From contig JBEHWJ010000078.1 in assembly GCA_040217755.1 (NCBI GenBank), positions 1-10,183 on the forward strand: a stretch of 10,183 nucleotides of DNA, written 5' to 3'. Numbering within the stretch: position 1 is the first letter of the stretch; each line of letters starts with the position of its first letter. Source of the DNA: PHAA01 sp040217755. GTDB taxonomy: Bacteria > Bacillota > Syntrophomonadia > Syntrophomonadales > Syntrophomonadaceae. Position numbers and translations under genes: made by a program. Under the pieces are notes generated by a model. The model saw only the letters and a list, made by a program, of their open reading frames with translations. It made no database searches and had not been told where the DNA came from. This document shows, in pieces, positions 7,401 through 10,183 of this stretch.

Positions 7401-8048
7401 ATGACCAAGATTAAAATCTGCGGCTTAAGCAAAGAAGGAGATATCGAGACCGTCAACCGCTGCCGGCCCGATTATGTAGGGTTCGTCATGGCGGAAAGCC
7501 GCCGCCGCGTATCTGCGGAGATGGCGAAGCGGCTGAAAAGACTATTGGACCCGGGCATCACGGCGGTAGGCGTTTTTGTAAACGAGGATATTGGTCTGAT
7601 CGCCGACCTGTACAGCGCCGGCATAATCGATACCGTACAATTGCATGGCGATGAAGACGACGATTATATGCAAAGTCTGAAGCAGGCGGTCCCATGTCCA
7701 ATCATCAAGGCTATCCGGGTGCAAAACCGGAGACAGATTGCTGAGGCCCAGAAACTGCCGGCCGACCTGCTGCTGCTGGATACTTACGATCAGGGACAGT
7801 ACGGGGGAAGCGGGCAGTCATTCGATTGGAACCTTATCCCTGCCCCGGGCAAACCGTTTTTCCTGGCCGGTGGCTTGAATATCAACAACATCAGGGCAGC
7901 TATCCAGACGGTCGCTCCCTACGCCGTGGACATCAGCAGCGGGGTGGAAACCAATGGGCATAAGGATGAAGGCAAGATTCGGGAAATAATCACCATGATA
8001 AGAACCATCGGGAAAACATATGATCAAGGGGGGTTCGATGCCATATGA
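7401..8048 (+). CDS. trpF: Phosphoribosylanthranilate isomerase
   Basis: Catalyses the Amadori rearrangement of phosphoribosylanthranilate to CdRP, the step between TrpD and TrpC. The 215-residue TIM barrel carries the general base Cys7 in KICGLS and the general acid Asp127 in LLLLDTYD, the two catalytic residues of the family. Further motifs are VGFVMAESRRRVS, VQLHGDE (79-85), GGSGQSFDW (135-143), FLAGGLN (154-160) and the phosphate-binding DISSGVE (177-183). It starts 4 bases after trpC behind GCGAGG. Its tail (KTYDQGGFDAI) is read from bases that also hold the aroF ribosome binding site, and its stop overlaps the aroF start as ATGA. A monofunctional form is typical of Bacillota. Confidence 0.96.
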   Translation: MTKIKICGLSKEGDIETVNRCRPDYVGFVMAESRRRVSAEMAKRLKRLLDPGITAVGVFVNEDIGLIADLYSAGIIDTVQLHGDEDDDYMQSLKQAVPCPIIKAIRVQNRRQIAEAQKLPADLLLLDTYDQGQYGGSGQSFDWNLIPAPGKPFFLAGGLNINNIRAAIQTVAPYAVDISSGVETNGHKDEGKIREIITMIRTIGKTYDQGGFDAI

Positions 8049-9067
8049 TTTTCGTGCTGAAACCAGCCGTCCCCCGGGAAAAGATAGATGCATTTACCTA
8101 CCAGATAGAATCACTCGGATTCAAAACGTTCCTAAGCACCGGCACCGAGCACACGGTGGTCTGCCTGATAGGCAACACCGCTGTCATCGACATAGATTCG
8201 GTGGTCCAGAACAACGATATTATAGAGTATGGACGGAGGGTGACCGAACCCTACAAGGCGGTCAACCGCACTGTTCATCCTGAAGATACGGTCGTCAATG
8301 CCGGCGGGGTACCCATCGGTCCCGGGACTTTCCAGGTAATATCCGGCCCTTGTTCAGTGGAAAGCGAAGCCCAGATAATCGAGGTGGCCAACTCGGTCAA
8401 AGCCAGTGGGGCTACCCTGCTTCGAGGCGGAGCCTTCAAGCCGCGCACCTCCCCCTACTCCTTCATGGGATTGCAGGGAGAGGGCCTGCGCTTGCTCCTG
8501 CTGGCCAAAAAGGAAACCGGCCTGCCGGTGGTCACCGAGATTATGAATCAGACCCAGCTGCCTTTGTTTGAAGACATAGACGTGATCCAGGTGGGAGCGC
8601 GCAATATGCAGAACTTTGATCTGCTGCGGGAAGTGGGCCGCTTCAATAAACCAGTGTTGCTCAAAAGAGGGTTGGCCAACACTCTGGAAGAATTGCTCAT
8701 GAGCGCTGAATACATCCTGTCTGAGGGCAACAGCCAGGTCATCCTTTGTGAGCGGGGCATCCGCACCTTCGAGACCGCTACCCGCAACACCCTTGATATA
8801 TCAGCCATCCCCCTGCTGAAACAAAAATCACACCTGCCGGTCATGGTTGACCCCAGCCACGCTGCGGGTTTGCGGGGATTGGTGGCACCGCTGGCCCGGG
8901 CGGCGGTGGCGGTAGGAGCGGACGGCCTGATGGTCGAGACCCATAACGACCCGGCCCGGGCTTTATGTGACGGGGCCCAGTCGCTGGACCTTATACAGTT
9001 TGAAAATCTCATGGCAGATATAAAGAAGCGGGTCGCTTTCGAGGGTAAACGAATGGGCGCCGCCTAG
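8045..9067 (+). CDS. aroF: 3-deoxy-7-phosphoheptulonate (DAHP) synthase, type I-beta with N-terminal regulatory domain
   Basis: Condenses phosphoenolpyruvate and erythrose 4-phosphate into DAHP, the first step of the shikimate pathway. The 340-residue protein resembles the Thermotoga enzyme over its full length. An N-terminal ferredoxin-like domain (about 1-70, MIFVLKPAVP to RVTEPYK) is followed by the linker VHPEDTVV and a TIM barrel. Metal ligands of the family are visible: Cys103 in GPCSVE, His272 in VDPSH, Glu298 in MVETH and Asp309 in CDG. Substrate motifs include KPRTSPYSF (132-140), GARNMQN, LLKRG and CERGIRTFE. In characterised homologues the N-terminal domain mediates feedback by Tyr or Phe. 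ATG 8045 lies behind AAGGGGGG (8026-8033) and overlaps the trpF stop, so translation is probably coupled. Being last in a Trp T-box operon, its transcription should follow tRNA-Trp charging. Confidence 0.95.
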   Translation: MIFVLKPAVPREKIDAFTYQIESLGFKTFLSTGTEHTVVCLIGNTAVIDIDSVVQNNDIIEYGRRVTEPYKAVNRTVHPEDTVVNAGGVPIGPGTFQVISGPCSVESEAQIIEVANSVKASGATLLRGGAFKPRTSPYSFMGLQGEGLRLLLLAKKETGLPVVTEIMNQTQLPLFEDIDVIQVGARNMQNFDLLREVGRFNKPVLLKRGLANTLEELLMSAEYILSEGNSQVILCERGIRTFETATRNTLDISAIPLLKQKSHLPVMVDPSHAAGLRGLVAPLARAAVAVGADGLMVETHNDPARALCDGAQSLDLIQFENLMADIKKRVAFEGKRMGAA

Positions 9068-9194
9068 AAAAGAAAGAGTTGGGGGTCCCCACCCAAATCC
9101 CCCGTTGGGAGCGAACAGGAACTAACCTGAGCCAGGATTCGATGGGGGCAGAATACCGCTTCGCCAATGAATTTTCTGGGGGGATAATTTTCTG
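9068..9194. other. Intergenic stretch after aroF, no terminator recognised
   Basis: The first part is strikingly G- and C-clustered (GTTGGGGGTCCCCACCC near 9078-9094, CCCCC at 9099-9103, then GGGGG and GGGGGG runs). It can form short hairpins such as TTGGG with CCCAA (9079-9083 with 9092-9096) and CCTG with CAGG near 9126-9136. No stem is followed by a T-tract, so the 3' end of the trp transcript is unclear. I see no gene here; the sequence may be a remnant or copy of a dispersed repeat. Confidence 0.4.
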
Positions 9195-9225
9195 TTGAAA
9201 CGGGTCAACATATTTATGATAAAAT
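9195..9225 (+). promoter_or_regulatory. Promoter of the alpha/beta hydrolase gene
   Basis: TTGAAA (9195-9200) is a 5-of-6 match to the -35 box. Downstream, TGATAAAAT (9217-9225) gives an extended -10 with a 5-of-6 hexamer at 19-bp spacing; GATAAA at 17-bp spacing is an alternative register. Transcription would start about 25 bases before the ribosome binding site GGAGG (9247-9251), implying the hydrolase is not only read from the trp operon. Confidence 0.5.
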
Positions 9226-9256
9226 AAACACTGCAAATCTTGATCCGGAGGAATTT

Positions 9257-10183
9257 ATGAAACGTGTCGCCATAATATTGGCAGTGCTGCTGGGGATGGT
9301 ATTGATCTTCCCGCCCCGGGTAGTCACTACCGCATTCAATGAATTCTATTCCAACCTTTATAAAGAAACCGACATCCCTTATGCCAATATTTCGGAGGCC
9401 CAGAAGCTGGATATTTACTGGCCTAACAAATTCGACGGTCCTTATCCGGTCATCATATCTATCCATGGGGGCGCCTATCTATCCGGTGATAAATTGGGCC
9501 CCGATGCCCTGGTGGCATGGGAAGGCCTGCAAAGAGGTTACGCAGTGGTATCGGTAAATTACCGGCTGAGTTCGGAGGCAGTATTCCCGGCCCAGATAAA
9601 TGACGTGAAAGCGGCCATCCGGTTTGTCAGAGCCCATGCCCAGGAATATGACCTGCAGGCCGACAAGATAGCGGTATGGGGTGCATCTGCGGGTGGTACT
9701 CTTGCCGCCTTGGCCGGTGCTGCCGCCGATGTTGGGGAATTGTCCGATCCTAATCTGGGCAATGAGGACCAATCGGAACGGGTGCAGGCCGTAGTGGATT
9801 GGTGCGGGCCAATGAATCTGCTGGTCATGGATGGGCAGTTCCAGCAGAGCGGGATAAATGGGATACTCAACAATAATCCGACTTCCTGGGGTTCACAGTA
9901 TTTTGGACGGTTGTTGACCGAGGTTCCCGAACAGGCGATGAAATCCGATCCAGAGACCTACATCACCCCGGACGACCCTCCCGTATTCATACAGCATGGG
10001 ACTCTGGATAATTGGGTCCCGGTACAGCAATCCATCGACTACGCCGCCAAGCTAAAGCCGATACTGGGGAATGACAAGGTATATCTGGAGATCAAAGAAG
10101 GGGCCGGCCATGGCGGGGTGCCTTTCAACAACCGGCAAAATGTCGCCAAGGTCCTTGATTTCCTGGATCGAACCCTGAAGTGA
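9257..10183 (+). CDS. Membrane-anchored or secreted alpha/beta hydrolase (carboxylesterase-like)
   Basis: A 308-residue alpha/beta hydrolase of the BD-FAE / esterase-lipase (hormone-sensitive-lipase-like) type. MKR followed by VAIILAVLLGMVLIF (4-18) is a Sec signal or uncleaved anchor; there is no lipobox cysteine and no clear AxA cleavage site, so an outward-facing membrane anchor is likely. The fold motifs are in order: oxyanion HGGAY (70-74), VVSVNYRLS, nucleophile Ser144 in GASAG (142-146), acid Asp251 in HGTLDNWVP, and His285 in GAGHGG. The catalytic triad therefore looks complete. It probably cleaves ester bonds of small acyl or aryl substrates, but the true substrate is unknown. ATG 9257 has GGAGG at 9247-9251. 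Its own promoter and the 189-bp gap suggest no functional tie to the trp operon. The TGA stop ends the window. Confidence 0.88.
   Translation: MKRVAIILAVLLGMVLIFPPRVVTTAFNEFYSNLYKETDIPYANISEAQKLDIYWPNKFDGPYPVIISIHGGAYLSGDKLGPDALVAWEGLQRGYAVVSVNYRLSSEAVFPAQINDVKAAIRFVRAHAQEYDLQADKIAVWGASAGGTLAALAGAAADVGELSDPNLGNEDQSERVQAVVDWCGPMNLLVMDGQFQQSGINGILNNNPTSWGSQYFGRLLTEVPEQAMKSDPETYITPDDPPVFIQHGTLDNWVPVQQSIDYAAKLKPILGNDKVYLEIKEGAGHGGVPFNNRQNVAKVLDFLDRTLK

Noticed and set aside
8020..8283. Alternative plus-strand frame across the trpF/aroF junction
   Set aside because: It is out of frame with both conserved proteins and its product is Arg/His/Pro-rich with no motif; the in-frame aroF start at 8045 matches the family N-terminus.
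9078..9109. Intrinsic terminator after aroF
   Set aside because: Short G/C stems can be drawn, but none has a following T-tract, so a Rho-independent terminator cannot be supported.
1..10183. CRISPR arrays, tRNA or rRNA genes, transposase genes, phage or defence genes
   Set aside because: No regularly spaced direct repeats, no tRNA or rRNA signatures and no such protein motifs were found on either strand.

Overview
The window looks like a chromosomal segment of a Bacillota (Firmicutes) bacterium, most plausibly a moderately GC-rich anaerobic Clostridia-type lineage. The reasons are a classical T-box leader, strong AAGGAGG-type ribosome binding sites, tight ATGA stop/start overlaps, and a clostridial-style long citrate synthase. 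No species can be named from the sequence alone.

Layout. Positions 2-139 hold the last 45 codons of an unidentified gene, closed by a strong intrinsic terminator (156-188). A non-coding stretch (189-536) follows; it carries a roughly 175-bp MITE-like element with 20-bp perfect terminal inverted repeats and a second, imperfect palindrome nested inside. Next come a membrane acyltransferase-3 family gene (537-1676, +) and, converging on it with a 4-bp stop-codon overlap, a citrate synthase gene (1673-3046, -). The divergent intergenic region (3047-3537) holds a sigma-70-type promoter and a complete T-box riboswitch. Its specifier codon is UGG (Trp), with a canonical antiterminator (UGGUACC bulge) and a mutually exclusive terminator.

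The T-box leads into a compact six-gene operon, trpE-trpG-trpD-trpC-trpF-aroF (3538-9067). Four junctions overlap or abut: ATGA at trpE/trpG, trpD/trpC and trpF/aroF, and direct abutment at trpG/trpD. The trpC/trpF gap is 4 nt. These genes cover chorismate to indole-3-glycerol phosphate, plus the DAHP synthase that starts the shikimate pathway. Tryptophan synthase (trpB, trpA) is absent from the operon. After a 189-bp gap with its own promoter comes a membrane-anchored or secreted alpha/beta hydrolase (9257-10183), whose stop codon is the last codon of the window.

How the parts work together. Uncharged tRNA-Trp should bind the T-box and allow readthrough, raising both the Trp branch enzymes and DAHP synthase, so chorismate supply rises with demand for Trp. 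The operon proteins are themselves almost free of tryptophan (2 Trp in 1840 residues). I see no undescribed defence, mobile or biosynthetic system here. The points most worth a second look are the nested inverted-repeat element, aroF under Trp T-box control, and the missing trpBA.
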